The translations under genes and the position numbers were made by a program. The notes beneath the pieces were generated by a model, which was not told the DNA's origin, made no database searches, and was given only the letters and a program-made list of their open reading frames with translations. A DNA stretch of 64,000 bases from Cycas panzhihuaensis (lineage: Eukaryota; Cycadophyta), in assembly GCA_023213395.1 (NCBI GenBank), contig CM041465.1, positions 38,695,741 to 38,759,740 of the forward strand, read 5' to 3'. Shown here piece after piece: positions 63,791 to 64,000 of the stretch. Position 1 is the stretch's first letter. Each line of letters begins with the position of its first letter.

Positions 63791-64000
63791 TTGTTGTTAG
63801 CGCAACAATGAACATTATTTCTTCCTCTTCATCATGATCATCATCACCGTCCTGTTCTTTACTGTAGTTCCCCATTGGTTTCTTCCCTCTCTGGATATCT
63901 GCTCTCTTGCACTAGTATGGATAATGTCCTGATTTGCCACAATGATAACATATATCAAAGGTTTTACAGAAACTAGCAAAATGACCAATCTTACTGCAAG
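63791..64000 (-). pseudogene. M gag C-terminus with zinc knuckles
   Basis: Minus strand at the window edge: the end of a first knuckle (C-S-K-I-G-H-F-A-S-F-C) and a second (C-Y-H-C-G-K-S-G-H-Y-P-Y with a stop for the last Cys, about 63913-63955), then an acidic D-D-D-H-D-E-E-E-E run before protease. Gag continues outside the window. Confidence 0.88.

Larger units (their letters stand above)
36843..64000 (+). mobile_element. element H: Copia of the A/K family, extends beyond window
   Basis: Plus-strand element: 5' LTR 36843-37398, primer site, a leader split by J, gag at 60103, then interrupted by M at about 60490. Protease to 3' LTR must lie past position 64000. The LTR and gag are homologous to those of A and K, in the opposite orientation. 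Confidence 0.85.
60490..64000 (-). mobile_element. element M: Copia of the F/L family, extends beyond window
   Basis: Minus-strand Copia with its 3' LTR at about 60490-60664, then RNase H, reverse transcriptase, integrase, protease and the gag zinc knuckles at the window end. Its 5' LTR lies past 64000, so no TSD can be checked. It interrupts H gag. Confidence 0.88.

Overview
The window looks like intergenic DNA from a large plant nuclear genome. It contains no intact host gene. Almost all of it consists of LTR retrotransposons inserted into one another. Pseudoviridae-type (Ty1/Copia) elements dominate (gag, protease, integrase, reverse transcriptase, RNase H order, YVDD reverse transcriptase). 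There is also one Ty3/Gypsy chromovirus and one 5'-truncated LINE. The initiator-tRNA-type primer sites (TGGTATCAGAGC), the CTG/CAG and CG decay pattern and the depth of nesting fit a seed plant with a bloated genome. A gymnosperm is my guess, but the sequence does not prove it. Element names (A to M, B', Gy) are my own labels. LTR divergences quoted are counts by eye.
Layout. Positions 1-2784 hold degenerate Copia debris and a minus-strand LTR. An old plus-strand Copia, E, starts at 2888 and is the scaffold for most of the window. Its coding pieces lie at 2888-4521, 13890-13902, 23824-23922 and 35253-35711, and their reading continues logically from one piece to the next. Into E went B (minus, 4522-13889, lacking its 3' end), C (minus, 13903-23823, gag-only, TSD GTACT), F (minus, 23923-35252, lacking its 3' end) and B' (minus, from 35712). 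B was hit by D (plus, 4622-9836, TSD ATCAT). C was hit by the chromovirus Gy (plus, 17158-22799, TSD AGGCT) and by a LINE 3' end (15450-15819). F was hit by A (minus, 24502-31706, TSD GTTGG). B' was hit by H (plus, from 36843 to beyond the window). H received J (plus, 37964-58279, TSD CAGCT) and M (minus, from about 60490 to the window end). J received K (minus, 40201-52640, TSD TTAAT). K received L (minus, 44129-49268, TSD GAATG). The deepest chain is E > B' > H > J > K > L, six levels.
LTR divergence agrees with the nesting: C's LTRs are the most different, D and Gy differ by about 4-5%, J and A by about 2%, K by about 1% plus indels, and L's by a single base. No element here is fully intact. 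Most carry stops, frameshifts or protease active-site changes. A is the best-preserved Copia.
Structure beyond plain gene content: conserved palindromes in several LTR families whose arms differ but stay complementary; a 56-bp hairpin repeat present three times in J's 5' LTR and four times in its 3' LTR; a recurrent leader motif (TGCRNGGTGWCC) in A, H, J and K; element-specific short-word arrays just after the primer site in A, K and J; a possible captured host exon in the H leader; a gag-plus-acidic-ORF non-autonomous element (C); and a regional loss of the middle base of CTG/CAG in K and L that looks more like a sequencing or assembly effect than biology.
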